A stretch of 64,000 bases of DNA, from assembly GCA_003427395.1 (NCBI GenBank), contig BFEA01000010.1:1979398-2043397 (forward strand), in the 5' to 3' direction. Source of the stretch: Chara braunii. Taxonomy: Eukaryota; Streptophyta; Charophyceae; Charales; Characeae. Shown here one piece after another: positions 31,201 through 43,299 of the stretch (positions are counted from its first letter, which is position 1; the number at the start of each line of letters is the position of its first letter). The notes under the pieces are model-generated. The model was not told the origin of the DNA. It did no database searches and worked only from the letters and a program-made list of their open reading frames with translations. Made by a program: the position numbers and the translations under genes.

Positions 31201-33894
31201 GGTGATTAGTGCACAACCGGGTCAACGGTTCCAAACCTCACCACGTAGACTTCTAAGTTATAACCCCTGACTGACAAAATCTAAGGACTCACAGAATCCG
31301 GACAGGGATCTTGCTAACTAGGGTCTCTAGCCTGGACCTAACTATGGCTGTCACTACTAGACCTGTTGCTGATCAGGAGGCATTTAAGGAGATCCCCCGA
31401 ACTCCTCAGGAATTATTTAACGTGCAGACAGGACGACGCGATCAGCAGGTCTCTCAAGACTTAGACTGTCTGTTGTGCAGCCCACAGCTCGGATTTCGGG
31501 CCTACCGTGCCACACCGAGCAGCCCGCTGGTCAGTACCGGTCCTTGGGAGGGTTTGACCTCCGGGACAGTCAAGTCGTCAGACACAGCTTTTAGCCCTAC
31601 TCATCCCGTGTGGGTTTGGTCAACAAGCCCCTATCCTTCATCCACAGAGTACTATCACCTAGGACAGAAGAGACTCGATGCAGAAAGAATAGACAGACAG
31701 ACTGGACTCAGCAAGTACCAAGGGGTGTGTGCACATCCATAGGGCGAGGGGTAGGCTGAAGGTTTGGCGAGATGCTACCGGCTCCAGCTTGGTCAAAGTC
31801 TTTGTCAACGCCTTGGTCAACGTCGGTCAACGCTGCTATCAGCCCCGGTCAACCCCCGGTCAACTCCGGTAACCGCCGGTCAACACCTCCGATCAACCCT
31901 CTTGGTCAACCCTCCGGTCAGCTATGGCTGCCGGCTCGTCTTCCTCGCCAACCCTCTTCTTCCTGATTGGACTCCCTCACGGGTAGTGGGGAGTGGGCTC
32001 GAACACTATGGCAACAGCAGATGCATGTGGAATGATGAGGGCATGCTGACATGGCATTTGTGCTGAGGAGGCACTGCATTGCGTTGTGTTGGTACCGAGG
32101 CCGTCAACTCAAATGGTGAGAATCTGTGGTTGGGGACCGCTATCCTCAGGTACATTGTTCCTTGTCTTATCTTCCCATCGTACAACACCTATCTTACCGT
32201 GAGGAAGAGAGTTCGGCTTGAGAGTCCTCTTCTGGTTAGGACTCGTGAGCGCTCTACCTTGAGAGTTGACATACTTCCTGGTGGCACATCTGGTGAGAGA
32301 GAGTGGTGCTTCTGAAGGGCCGTGGACGAAGCACCGGTCACAGTCACCATGCCAACCCAAGGGAGTAGAGGACGCATGCTTTGCTGCATTGTCTTTTTAG
32401 CTCTTGCTGCGCATAGAGGGGTGTTCGGCAGGTGAGCCTTATGGGGGATTCACGTGCATCGGACCGTCATTAAACTTTAAGATACTCCTGCGGGGAAACC
32501 GACTCGCGCTGTACGCGAGGATAAAAGCAGTACGGACTGGGCTGGCTTGTTCTTCATCACCTGGGCACAAGGGTGGGCTGTTGTGCACACCATAGCCACC
32601 GCTGCTTAATTGATGTAGCCAGGACGTAGGACACAGGAGAGGGAAGGTTCCAATTGGTGCTCGCTTAATATTATTGTTATTTCCATTTCACATGCATCTA
32701 TGCAAGGGATTTATTTTTATTTTGATTAGTTCAGGTGTTTACGGACTGCTGACACCTGACAGACAGCAATAGAATAGTACTGCTGTTACGTGCCTGATTG
32801 AAACGAGATACAGCATGGCATCCACACGTTCCCATCCACGTGAAATACAAGAGATCTTGGAGAGAGCAAATCACACCCCACAAGGTGAGAGCATACACAG
32901 CAGAAGCACTCCAAGCCAAATATAGAATTGAAATTAACAAATCCTAATTCATACCCCTCTCCCTCCAGCCAATCAACACACTGTTTTTCCCAAGAATCCC
33001 AACCATGTTATTAACACCCAGGAACCAATTATTTACACAAGTTTCATCAAAATATATGGGAGTCCAGTCACGCTCTAGCTATGGTGCAGCATAGCGCCCA
33101 ACCCAACAGCCCATCAGTCGCCCCCAACCCTCCTGAACCCAACACGGCATTCAGCAGTCCAATCACGATGCCCACTGCAGACGAAGTGCCCTCTCAACAG
33201 GGGAGAGTAGCCTCCTGGACGAAGAAGAAGAACTCCAGGACAATGAAGATGGAGCCTGCCACTCTCGAAGGACCTCATGGAAGAGCTGCTTCGCAGGCAC
33301 AGATGAGGAGGCGCCTCTACAGGGCACAGGGCCTGTAACCCAGGCACTGCTCTCGTGGAAGCTGGCTGGCCCAGCTATGGCTGCCAGCATACCAACATGA
33401 TGCAGATAGCTGCGCAGGTCCAAAATTAACACAGCAGCATGAACGCGACCTTCATTCACTTCGTGAAAAAAAAATGAAGAAAACAGAACTCGCCGCTTGT
33501 CGGGCCCAGCCTACTGCAACTCCACTTTTTCCTAGCCCTAAGACAGACCGAGCAGCAACTCTTATCTGATCGCCCAAACAGTCAAAATCTACGGCCTGTC
33601 GACATACATGCATCTAGACAGAAACATAGACTAGAGAGGGACCAAATCTACTACCACAAAAGAAAGGCCTACGGGCCTACCGACTTCAGCGACTGCAGAA
33701 AATGACAAAATAGTGAGGCCTAAGGGTCTAAGACTGCCAAATAGAGACTACGAGCTACAGATCTAAGGATCAAGCCAAGTACGGCTCAAAGCTAACAAAC
33801 CAAACATACCATTTACATGTCGTGGGGTCAAGTCCCGGAGAGCTCAAGGACAGACAACAACAAGCAAAATTAGTGTACAGCCCGCAAAGAACTG
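31201..33894. other. Unassigned, probably G2 leader/LTR and older debris
   Basis: The leader and 5' LTR of G2 should lie here, but no primer site or LTR partner was found. A (G)GTCAAC-rich patch lies at 31790-31925. A short plus-strand frame at 33081-33338 has no recognisable domain. The rest shows nothing I can name. Confidence 0.4.
31790..31925. repeat. GGTCAAC motif cluster
   Basis: Eight or more (G)GTCAA words occur in about 135 bp at irregular spacing. The complement, TTGAC(C/T), is the core of the plant W-box bound by WRKY factors. Whether it is regulatory or just an old short tandem repeat cannot be told from sequence. Confidence 0.55.
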
Positions 33895-34801
33895 CAATGA
33901 TGTTTCCCTCCGAAAGGGAGGAGGTACCGGTTGCTTGGGAGTCTGAGCGGCCTGGAAGTCACCGCCCAAGAGGCAAGCAGGCTGCTATATCAAGAGGCCG
34001 AGGCAAGAGCTCGGCCTCATTCTTCAGTGTGCAAGTTTGGCGACACGCTGCTGGAGCGCTGGCTGGAGTGGTGCTGGGTACTACAGCGCTGCTGGGAGGA
34101 AGAAGCCGGGAGCTTCCACCTTGGCTATGGTGGAGCTCTACCGGTNNNNNNNNNNNNNNNNNNNNNNNNNNNNNNNNNNNNNNNNNNNNNNNNNNNNNNN
34201 NNNNNNNNNNNNNNNNNNNNNNNNNNNNNNNNNNNNNNNNNNNNNNNNNNNNNNNNNNNNNNNNNNNNNNNNNNNNNNNNNNNNNNNNNNTAGTGCCGCA
34301 TCAAGGAAGCTCGGGACAGAGTCAGGCATGGCGGTTGAGTGGGCAGCGGCATAGCTGCATGGTGTTGACCTTGAAGTGGGGCAGCGACATAGCTGCTTTG
34401 GTTTGTCCTCTAGACAGGAGGCTGAAGCCTCAGTAGTGTGCCATAGCCTCAGCCTGTATGTAGAGGGAGAAGAAGGGGGGCCATGGCTATGGTGGACCTC
34501 ATGTTGTGCCTGCAGTAGAAGTGGGATTCGGACATTGATTCTGGTTCAGTCATTCAACATTATTATTGTTATTTCCTGTTTGAATAAGAGGGGAGGAGAT
34601 AAGGAGGAAGAGATTGGTTGGGGAAGAAGAAGAGCCTTGTCATTGGTCTATGCTGGAGTACATCATCTTCTTCTTCTTTCTTACTTCTTCTTCTTCTTCT
34701 TGCCCTCTCTCTCCTCTCAAGTTCATTCATTTCTTTTTGCAATTGGATGGCATTGTACTTTCAGATGACTGTATACTTCGAAATTGGCCAGTATCGTAAC
34801 A
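33895..34801 (+). repeat. 5' LTR of M, missing its first ~495 bp
   Basis: Nearly identical to 42406-43299 from CAATGATGTTTCCCTCCG onward, ending GTATCGTAACA next to the primer site. The part matching 41911-42405 is absent; unrelated sequence precedes 33895. It contains a (CTT)n stretch near 34665-34705 and an N gap at 34146-34290. Frames here are chance. Confidence 0.85.
34146..34290. other. Assembly gap (145 N)
   Basis: The gap lies inside the M 5' LTR. The 3' LTR has 117 bases (42656-42772) at the same place, so the gap size is only approximate. Confidence 0.97.
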
Positions 34802-34802
34802 T

Positions 34803-34814
34803 TGGTATCAGAGC
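34803..34814 (+). promoter_or_regulatory. M primer-binding site
   Basis: TGGTATCAGAGC lies one base after the LTR end CA and is complementary to the 3' end of initiator Met-tRNA. Confidence 0.88.
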
Positions 34815-36365
34815 GGATTCTACTTGCTGGCGAGAGTTGACTTTGCTGCCACAACCCTAACCCTAGTGGTAAGGGCTAACCACTTAGGGTTAGGGCTGGA
34901 AGTTAGGGTTAAGTGGGGCAGCGTGGTAAAGGGAAGCTGCTCCCATCTGGCAGGGCCGTGTAGGGTCGACACTAAACCCGGCCAGGTTGCTTGAGTGCAT
35001 GTTTGTGGTGGCGAGACACAAGGTGGGACTTCGTGATGCGATTTGAGAGAGGCAACAGTGAAGGCCACCTACAACTTGAATCTGGACTTCAAGGAAGACG
35101 AGGAGTGACTTTAGGGCTCCCCTCAAGTCAGGCAAGCTTGAGGGTGGCAGCCATATCTGCACCTACGGACTGCAAGTTGCTGCTTTGATCTTCAACATCG
35201 ACGGGGGATCCGGCTTTGTACTTCGGGGTAGATGTTGACCCTCCTAGACGATAGGACACTAGTGTAGAGGATGCTAATTGGGTCAGGAGGACTATGTGAG
35301 AGGGGGGTGAGTTCTTTTCATCTCAAGAGCCCGGCCACTCAGGTAAGTGTCGTGCCGCCAGGGTGCCCATCTGTGTGTGCATGGAATCGACTGCCTGTTG
35401 GGGGATTCTAGGTACTTCTTCCATCCTCCATAGTCTTGATCTTGCGTGAAGTGCGTGAACTGACTGCCTGTTGGGGTATTCTGGGTACTTCTTCCATCCT
35501 CCATAGTATTGATCTTGCGTGAAGTGTGTGAACTGGTTACTCGCCTGATGAGTGAATGGATGGAGTGTCTTGTGTGCCATGCTATATGTTTCTACAGTGC
35601 TTTTTATCTATTTCATTCTGAACGGTTGTAGTCTGTAGGTTCTTTCTGGGGCAAAATTCCGTTTTTCAATTTGGTAGGGACAGAGTAGGTCTTCGTGGAA
35701 CTCTTGTTGGTTGGGACCCGGTTCTGATTCCACTGGGACTGTTTGGGACTCAGTGGGACCAGGCCCAAACAAGAAGGACCCCTCAAGCCAAATCTGTTGA
35801 CGTCAGTTACCTTGCTCTATCTGATTGGGACTCGGACTTTATGCTTTCGGACCAGGACACTCGCTGCGGAGGGGATCTCCACTGAGACGTTTTATCGGAC
35901 TTTACCGCACGATCCGCCGTCTGACTCGCACCTTGGGCACCGCTCAATTCTCTCTTGCATTACGCTGTACACTTTGAATCTGATTTGTTGTGTTTTCACG
36001 GAGCTGAGCCCGGCTAGGCTTGAGAGGATCTCATACGTAGTCGGTCCAGACTGTGTGGCTGGACCAGATCTCTCTGCTCTTTATTTCTTTTTGTTTTGAC
36101 TGCTCTCCAGTCCAAATGAATTGCGGCTCTGGCTAGGAGTTCTACCTTCTCTTCTGATTGTTTTCAAAGCTGTTTTTTTGACTTGGTTCGTTAAATACCT
36201 GCGTCTACATGATCGCAAAGAAGAGAGAGAGATCGAGAGAGAAGCGAGAAGCTTCTGAGAGTTGCTCTTGAGGGAGTGAGGAGAGGGAAAAGGAGTGTTT
36301 GTCCCAGAAGTGTGAGGAAGTACAGACCCCTCTTGAGAGACTTGTTAACACCCTCATCCTCCACT
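34815..36365 (+). other. M leader
   Basis: About 1.55 kb without a coding domain. It holds a telomere-like TTAGGG/CCCTAA patch at 34854-34915 (ccctaaccctagtgg, cttagggttaggg) and a 73-bp direct duplication at 35390-35535. Such long leaders are usual in plant gypsy elements. Confidence 0.65.
35390..35535 (+). repeat. Two tandem copies of a 73-bp unit
   Basis: ACTGCCTGTTGGGG... ...CGTGAAGTGYGTGAACTG is present at 35390-35462 and again at 35463-35535 with four or five differences. Confidence 0.9.
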
Positions 36366-37976
36366 ATGGCATCTGCAGCAGAATGGAAGCTGCAAATGGC
36401 AAAAAAAGCGCAGTACCGATTCTTCTATGAGAAAGCATTGAAGAGGGAAGAGGAAGAGAAGGAGAAGGAGAGGGAAGAAAAGGTGAAGACTCACGAAGCT
36501 GTCTTCAGTACTGTGCCCGCCTTAACTGACGAGGAGGTGGAAGAGAAAACCGTTTCACTCCTCAGGGCTTTGATAGATGTCTGGGTTGCTGAGGACCATA
36601 CAGGCCAACTTGCAAAGGTGTTCGACGAACTCAAGAAGTTACGCGAGGATATGTCCCTGATGGCGCAGCAGCACCGTGACCAGCTGCAACAGTTTGCTAA
36701 CTTACAGCCTGCCCAACGTGTCCTTCTGCCTGCCTACCCTGCTTCTAGTGCTGTGTGTCAGTCCGTTATTGCCCCTCTAAATGTGTCTTCTTCTACTTCT
36801 TCTTCTTTTTCTTTGAGTGTGACTAACAGCCTATCCGGATCTGCAGCAGGTCCAGACCCCGTTGTTGCTGCTGCTGCTGCTGCAACGGCAAGTGACAATG
36901 CAGGGCATTCTGGAACTGTTGCAGTCCCGAGTTCGGACCCAGCAGCTACTGGTCCAAGCTGCAGCTTTCCTTACATGGATAAAAAGGCGGCACAAATTCC
37001 GTCTAAATATGACGGAAAGGACGAATTGAATCCTGGATCAGCTCTATGCGATCCTACTTTGATGTGTTGGGAACACTCCCGGTTACTCAGTCGTCGGTCC
37101 TAGGGACCAATGTGGAACCCGCCGTAAGAGGATTCTTAGAAATCCAAGTTGTGCAAGCAGGCTATAAAAGAATAGACCTGAACAAGTGGCTGAAGGCTAC
37201 GCCTATAGCCACACTCGAGGAAATCTTGATCAAACAGTATGCTGATCCACATGCTGCAGCCAAAGCTAGACTTAAGCTTGACAAGCTCAAGCACAGCAAG
37301 TGGACCGGCACTATGCATAGCCTGCAGCAGTATGTTAGTAAAATTATTTGCTACCCCGGATCTGGAGATGACTGCGCAGTCTTGCTTGGATGTGATAAAA
37401 GGCACGGTCCCCTCTACTATAACACATCGCCTGGGGCTCAGACTTATCGCATATACAGATTGGCTTACCCTCATGCGGGACTTAGTCAAACTGGAGGCAC
37501 AAGACCTCCCGAGTGGATCGGATGGCAAAAAGTCCACCGGCCACAAACGGTTTCCAGGCAGCAACCGTTTTTCAACGCAGGATCTACTTGAGGATGACGA
37601 GGAGACCTTCACAGAGGATCCTTCTGTTGATGACGATCAAGAGCAAGGCTGTGAGGCATCTTGCTCTTCGTCAGCCCATGAGTCTAAGTGTGTGAATGAC
37701 GAAGAATCTATGAATGCCTTCAAAAAGACTGCCTTCAAAAGCAAGGGACTGAGGACCATGACGAAGAACAATACTAACACTATTCTTCTTCCAAAGGGGG
37801 CGAAAATTCCACCCAAACTGGAAGATCCTGCCACCAAACCATGGGTACATCTCCGGATCAGTGAAAGTGAGTGGAAGAACAGGGTGAAAAGAGGGGTTTG
37901 CCTGCATTGCACGAAACCGGGACACTCAGTCCAACATTGTTTCAGATTGCAGCAGGGAAACCAACAACGGGGGTAG
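36366..37976 (+). pseudogene. gag: M gag
   Basis: ATG 36366 (MASAAEWKLQMAKK) follows a purine-rich stretch. The N-terminus is a charged helix (KREEEEKEKEREEK), then a Ser/Ala-rich linker, then capsid. The frame shifts near 37031 (after KYDGKDELN) and back near 37340. The last block carries WVHLRISESEWKNRV and a perfect CCHC knuckle, CLHCTKPGHSVQHC (about 37900-37942). Gag ends at TAG 37974-37976. The frame from the knuckle to the stop is intact and contains the heptamer GGGAAAC in phase. It would form the virus-like particle and bind element RNA. Confidence 0.85.
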
Positions 37977-37998
37977 AGACATCATCAATACACTCTAC
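37955..37998 (+). promoter_or_regulatory. Candidate -1 frameshift signal at the M gag/pol junction
   Basis: GGGAAAC (37955-37961) is read G GGA AAC in the gag frame. Exactly 12 nt later is TAG (37974-37976). The -1 frame reads GKPTTGVETSS straight into pol. A 6-bp stem GTAGAG/CTCTAC (37973-37978, 37993-37998; 14-nt loop) covers the stop. Confidence 0.65.
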
Positions 37999-40900
37999 AG
38001 ATGGACAGGTAAGTGCAGATCCTTCTCAGGATTCTGATCCCACTCAGCAAACCTCTCCTGAAACCCCATCTGATGTTGATTCCAAGGCTCAGCAAGTACA
38101 CATCCTATACAAGGAGCCTTGGGTGGAGTCGGAAGAACTCGACTTTCATGCCCTCTTGGCACGCTGGGCTCACATGAAGCAAGAACGCGTGCAAGGGAAA
38201 ACGAAGTTGATCTTCTTCAAACTCCGAATTAACGGTCGTTACATCCGTGCGTTGGCTGATTGTGGCGCAACCTCCAACTACTTCTCACTGCACGGCATTC
38301 GTAAGGCACGCTTGGGGATGAAGCAAGTGACTTTGCAGAATCCTTGTCGGACCCAAGTAGGAAACCAAGAGGTTGTCACCTCTACGTATGCAGTCAAAGG
38401 TGTGCGTACTACCTTTGACCCAGACCGCACAATCACGCATGAACTGAACTTCTATGTCCTTGATCAGTGCCCCTTCGACGCGGTTGGCTTCGGCTGGTTG
38501 CAGGCCCAATGTGAAAGAACCACGTGGAAGGACTCACAGTTCATGGTCAAAGATGCCATGGGAATCGAGCGTCCAGTCCTCTTGGATGAGCCACGCGAGT
38601 CCCAAGTAACTTTTCTCAATGCAATGCAATTCTGCAAAAAGTGGTGCAGGCGCGAAGCTGGTGAGCAAATGTATATAGCCTTTGTTAGGCCTGCTCATGT
38701 GCCTTCTGTTTTTGCTGTACATAATGATTTCACTTTGCATGCAGTTTCTACTTCTAATGCAACTACATCTACTTCTAGTCCAAATCACTCTGCTTCTAAT
38801 CCTGTTGTTTTGTCTGCACCTATGCCACCCGATATGCTTGCACCTGAGAGTGATGATCCACCTCCGGAAGTCCCATCAGAAATTTGCAACCTTCTCAACC
38901 GATTTCCTGAAGTCTTGGCCGAACCGCATGGAGTTCCAGTGCGTCCGGTCCGACATAAGATCGAGTTGATTGAAGGTAGCAGTCCTCCAAAAGGTTTTGT
39001 CTATAGAATGGACTCAGGTGAATTGAAGGAGTTGCGGAGGCAAATTGATGACATGATTGGGAAGGGATGGATCAAGCCAAGCGAATCAGAGTTCGGTGCA
39101 CCGGTTTTGTTTGTCCCAAAGAAAGGAGGCAAACTACGGATGTGTATCGACTATCGCGGAATGAATAGGATCACAAGAAAAAATGTCTATCCCTTGCTGC
39201 GTATTGATGATCTGCTTGATGTTGCAGGTGGGTGCAAAGTCTTCGACAAGATCGATCGCAAGTCTGGCTACCACCAGATTGAAGTCGATTCTGCAGACCA
39301 GCACAAAACTGCATTCAAAACTCGCGACGGGCTGTACGAGTTTACTGTCATGCCCTTCGGCCTCACAAATGCACCAGCCACCTTTCAAAGTCTCATGGAC
39401 AAGGTATTTCGCAACCAGATTAATCGGTTTGTTGTTGTTTATCTGGATGACATACTAATCTTCAGCAAATCGATGGAGGAACACATGAGGCACCTTGAGG
39501 AAGTGTTGCAGATCCTCAAGGATGCGCAGCTCCATCTCAACTTGGAGAAATTTGAGTTTGGGAGGGACAACGTCATCTACCTTGGACACCGGTTGTCTGC
39601 TGCAGGCCAAGAGCCCGAGGCAACCAAAGTTGAGGTCGTCCGCAAATGGCCTCAACCGACAAATGTCCGCAAGTTGCATTCTTTTTTTGGCCTTGCGTCA
39701 TACTACCGTAAGTTTGTGTCCAAATTTTCTATCATCGCCCGTCCGCTGTCCAGATTGACCAGCAAGAATGTGTCCTATACATGGGATGGGGAATGCCGAC
39801 AGCCTTCCAAGCACTAAAGGAGGCTTTGGTGAGTCATCCAGTGCGCCGCATTGCAGATCCCAAACTTACATTCGTAGTAACCACGGATGCCAGTTTATGT
39901 GGGATTGGTGCAGTGCTGCAACAAGATGACGGCGACGGCTTACGTCCGCTCGAATTCTACAGCAAACGTATGCCTAGTCACAAGGTAGCTGCCTCCACTT
40001 ACATGCGAGAACTCTATGCCTTGAGAGAGGCACTAGACCATTGGAAGCACTATCTCTTGGGTCGCCATTCAAAGTGTTCTCATACCATGAGACCTTGAAA
40101 TGGGTTCATATACAGAACAATCCCTCAACTACGTTGACCCGCTGGCTGCATGAGATTGTTGTGTATGATTTCGAACTTAGACATAAGAAAGGTTGTTACA
40201 ATCGTGTTGCGGATGCGTTGTCTCGTCATCTTGAGTACATGACTTGTCTGGTGGGTTCCTATGATCTCCGCAAGAATTTGAACTCAGTCCCATCCTTGAG
40301 CAGATTCGGGCTGACGCTAGCAGTCAGCCTGATTTCCATGAATGTAAGGGCATCCTTTTCCGACGGTACGGGAAACACGACCGACTGTGTGTACCCAACC
40401 ATGAGCCGATCCTCACTCACTTCTTCGACTTGGCTCATGGCCGGAGTGGACACTTCGGTTTTGAGAAGACATACGGAAGTCTGTTACAAAAATTTGTATG
40501 GCCTGGAATGAAAGGAATGGCACAAAAGTTTGTGGCTGAGTGTGAAGTTTGTCAACGCATCAAACCATCTCGGCAGAAGCCCTATGGACTGCTGCATCCT
40601 CTTCCTATTCCTGATGGCCCGGGTGAGTCTCTTTCCATCGACTTCACGGGCATAGGAAAAAAGAGCAGAAATGGATATTTGTCAAGTAATGGTGATAGTT
40701 GACCACTTTTCAAAGTTTCTGAATCTGATTTGATTACCACCTCACGCCCCAACTGACCTTGTGATCAAAGAATTTCGCAAGAAATGCATTCTGCAGTGTG
40801 GGCCCCCGAAAACTCTTGTGAGTGACCGGGACACTAGGTTCATAAGTGCAAAATGGAGGGACTTCACCTCCCAGGTCTATGACATGAAACTCGAGATGAC

Positions 40901-41318
40901 ATCAGGTCGACATCCTGAAGCCAATGGACTGGCCGAGGATATCAACTAGACTGTGATCCAACTTCTCCGAGCCTTAGTTGTGCCTGATCAGAACTCCTGG
41001 GATGAGGAATTGCCGATCGTGCAAGGGTTGTACAACAACTTCATCCACTCCTCCACCGGGATGACGCCTAACCGGCTGCATCTTGGATGGAAAATCCGCA
41101 ATCCTCTATCTTATCTGTTCCCTGAACAACTGCCTGGCCTAACACCTGGCCAGCTAGGCTACAACGCTAAATATGATCGTTTGCTCAATGTTGTTGTTGC
41201 AGATATGGAGAAGCGGCACAGTAACATGATTAGACATGCAAACAAAAAGCGCCAGCCTGATCCTTTTCACAGTGGGAAGTTATGTTTGGGTCAAGATGTC
41301 TGAGTTTTCTGAAGAAGA

Positions 41319-41405
41319 AGGCGTATCACGAAAGCTTCTTCCTCAGTAGGCGTATCACGAAAGCTTTTTCCTCAGTAGGCGTATCACGAAAGCTTCTTCC
41401 TTAGT
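41319..41405 (+). repeat. Triplicated 29-bp unit in the M pol tail
   Basis: Three head-to-tail copies (41319-41347, 41348-41376, 41377-41405) of AGGCGTATCACGAAAGCTT plus TTTCCTCAGT-type sequence. One copy encodes GVSRKLLP between EEE and YYGPW. Two extra copies add 58 bp and destroy the frame. Confidence 0.95.
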
Positions 41406-41897
41406 ACTACGGCCCATGGAAGGTGTTGAACCGAGTAGGCAATGATTCCTTTGGTCCTTCCTATACGATCGGCGTGCTTGCTCATCAGCGCACATATCCA
41501 ACCTTTCACGCATCGAAGTTGTTTCCATATGAACCACCTGAAACTTTTTCGTATCAAGAATCAATAATTCCTCGCGCAATCAATGGCGGCCATGAGGTAG
41601 ATAGAATTGTTAGATAGAATTGTTGAGCATAGTGGAAAGGGGAGAAATAGACAGTACAAAGTACATTTCCTTTACCACCCGTTGAATGACTTCTACTGGA
41701 TTGCTAAGAAAGACTTGCTGCAAAGTGCTCCATGAGTCGTCAATGCATATGAACGATTGATTAGCTCTGAACAGCAACCGAAATTCACTGCTACACTCAC
41801 ACCTACGGAACACACCCGATCTCTCTTTGCCATCTACGCTTATGACGCATTTGCAAGGACTCTGATTGAGTTACTTGCTCGAAGGGACCTTGCTCTT

Positions 41898-41910
41898 GAG
41901 GGGGGGGTAG
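41898..41910 (+). promoter_or_regulatory. M polypurine tract
   Basis: GAGGGGGGGGTAG lies directly before TGTAATGACCCG, the start of the 3' LTR. Confidence 0.85.
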
Positions 41911-43299
41911 TGTAATGACCCGTAAAAACATAGACTGAGAACACTGCTGATTTCTGAAGTTTTGCCGATGGAATGGATGCCTTGCTGAGATTCCCGCATT
42001 CTGCTGTGTTTTCTAAGTCTGTTTGTGTGTGCGTGCTTGTGACCTACGTGCCTGTCTGAGTGCTTGTCAATACGAGTGTGTGTGTGACCCGCAAGGGTAC
42101 TTGCTTGTTTGGCAGGCCCGTAGGGCCGGTACTTACCTGTGGCCATGGCATTAAGGGTTCCAGCAGGGAAAAACACTCAAGTAGCGGGGCCAGGGGCCCG
42201 CGGTGCTTAGAGCAGCGGAAAAACACTCAAGTAGCAGGTAGGCTGGTACCGCACCCAGTAGCGGTAGATGTGCTGGGTACTCGAGGCCGAGCAGAAAAAG
42301 ACAAAGTTGGCATTTTTAGAGGCCCAGTAGTGGTAGGCTAGGTCTAGGCCGGTACCAGTCCATCCATTCTGAGTCTAGAGCCTGTACGGGCAATATCAGA
42401 GTCTACAATGATGTTTCCCTCCGAAAGGGAGGAGGTACCAGTTGCTTGGGAGGCCGAGCGGCCTGGAAGTCACCGCCCAAGAGGCAAGCAGGTCGCTATA
42501 TCAAGAGGTCGAGGCAGGAGCTCGGCTTCATTCTTCAGTGTGCAAGTTTGGCGGCACGCTGCTGGAGCGCTGGCTGGAGTGGCGCTGGGTACTACAACGC
42601 TATTGGGAGGAAGAACCCGAGAGCTTCCACCTTGGCTATGGTGGAGCTCTACCGGTAGGAGGAGAAGGGAGAAGGGGACCAAGGAGGAGAGTGGTGAGGT
42701 ACTTACCTGGCTGTGGTAGACACCATCTTCATCACCTTGCTAGGCGCTACATCAGGAAGGCCTCAGTGGGGGTAGTGCCGCATCAAGGAAGCTCGGGACA
42801 GAGTCAGGCATGGCGGTTGAGTGGGCAGCGGCATAGCTGCATGGTGTTGACCTTGAAGTGGGGCAGCAACATAACTGCTTTGGTTTGTCCTTTGGATAGG
42901 AGGCTGAAGCCTCAATAGTCTTCCATAGCCTCGGTCTGTATGTAGAGGGAGAAGAAGGGGGGCCATGGGTATGGTGAACCTCATGTTGTGCCTGCAGTAG
43001 AAGTGGGATTCAGACATTGATTCTGGTTCAGTCATTCAACATTATTATTGTTATTTCTTGTTTGAATAAGAGGGGAGGAGATAAGGAGGAAGAGATTGGT
43101 TGGCGAAGAAGAAGAGCCTTGTCTTGGTCTATGCTGGAGTACATCATCTTCTTCTTCTTTCTTACTTCTTCTTCTTTCTTACTTCTTCTTCTTCTTCTTT
43201 CCCTCTCTCTCCTCTCAAGTTCATTCATTTCTTTTTGCAATTGGATGGCATTGTACTTTCAAATGACTGTATACTTCGAAATTGGCCAGGATCGTAACA
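41911..43299 (+). repeat. 3' LTR of M
   Basis: A 1,389-bp LTR from TGTAATGACCCG to GATCGTAACA. The part from 42406 matches the 5' LTR closely. The first 495 bp (with a repeated GGAAAAACACTCAAGTAGC at about 42165 and 42216) have no partner upstream. A (CTT)n stretch occurs near 43146-43200. Sequence right of 43299 is G3 pol on the other strand. Confidence 0.85.

Larger units (their letters stand above)
37955..41880 (+). pseudogene. pol: M pol (protease, RT, RNase H, integrase)
   Basis: An open frame to 39817 carries a protease (LADCGATSNYFS near 38260; Cys in place of Ser/Thr of D-S/T-G-A) and a complete RT ([30 protein letters not shown] near 39440). Then come frameshifts: RNase H at 39781-40098 (TTDASLCGIGAVLQQD), 40041-40240 (ADALSRH), integrase zinc region and start at 40430-40702 (HFGFEKT, CEVCQRIKPS, IDFTG), core at 40761-41303 (SDRDTRF; NGLAEDIN then stop), and tail at 41423-41880. 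A triplicated 29-bp unit at 41319-41405 also breaks the tail. The RT half is intact; the rest is dead. Confidence 0.9.
33895..43299 (+). mobile_element. M: complete gypsy retrotransposon
   Basis: The order is 5' LTR (left-truncated, 33895-34801), primer site, long leader, gag with zinc knuckle, pol in the -1 frame, purine tract (41898-41910), 3' LTR (41911-43299). The right edge abuts G3 pol in the opposite orientation, so M inserted into G3. The expected G3 3' end was not found to the left. Coding is broken by several frameshifts. Confidence 0.88.

Noticed and set aside
33081-33338. Small host protein gene (85 codons)
   Set aside because: No domain, no supporting context and low-complexity composition; not enough to call a gene.
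36366-37976. Gag and pol of M joined by splicing or a +1 shift
   Set aside because: Pol lies in the -1 frame with an in-phase heptamer, and no splice-like sites were seen at the junction; splicing is not excluded but is not supported.
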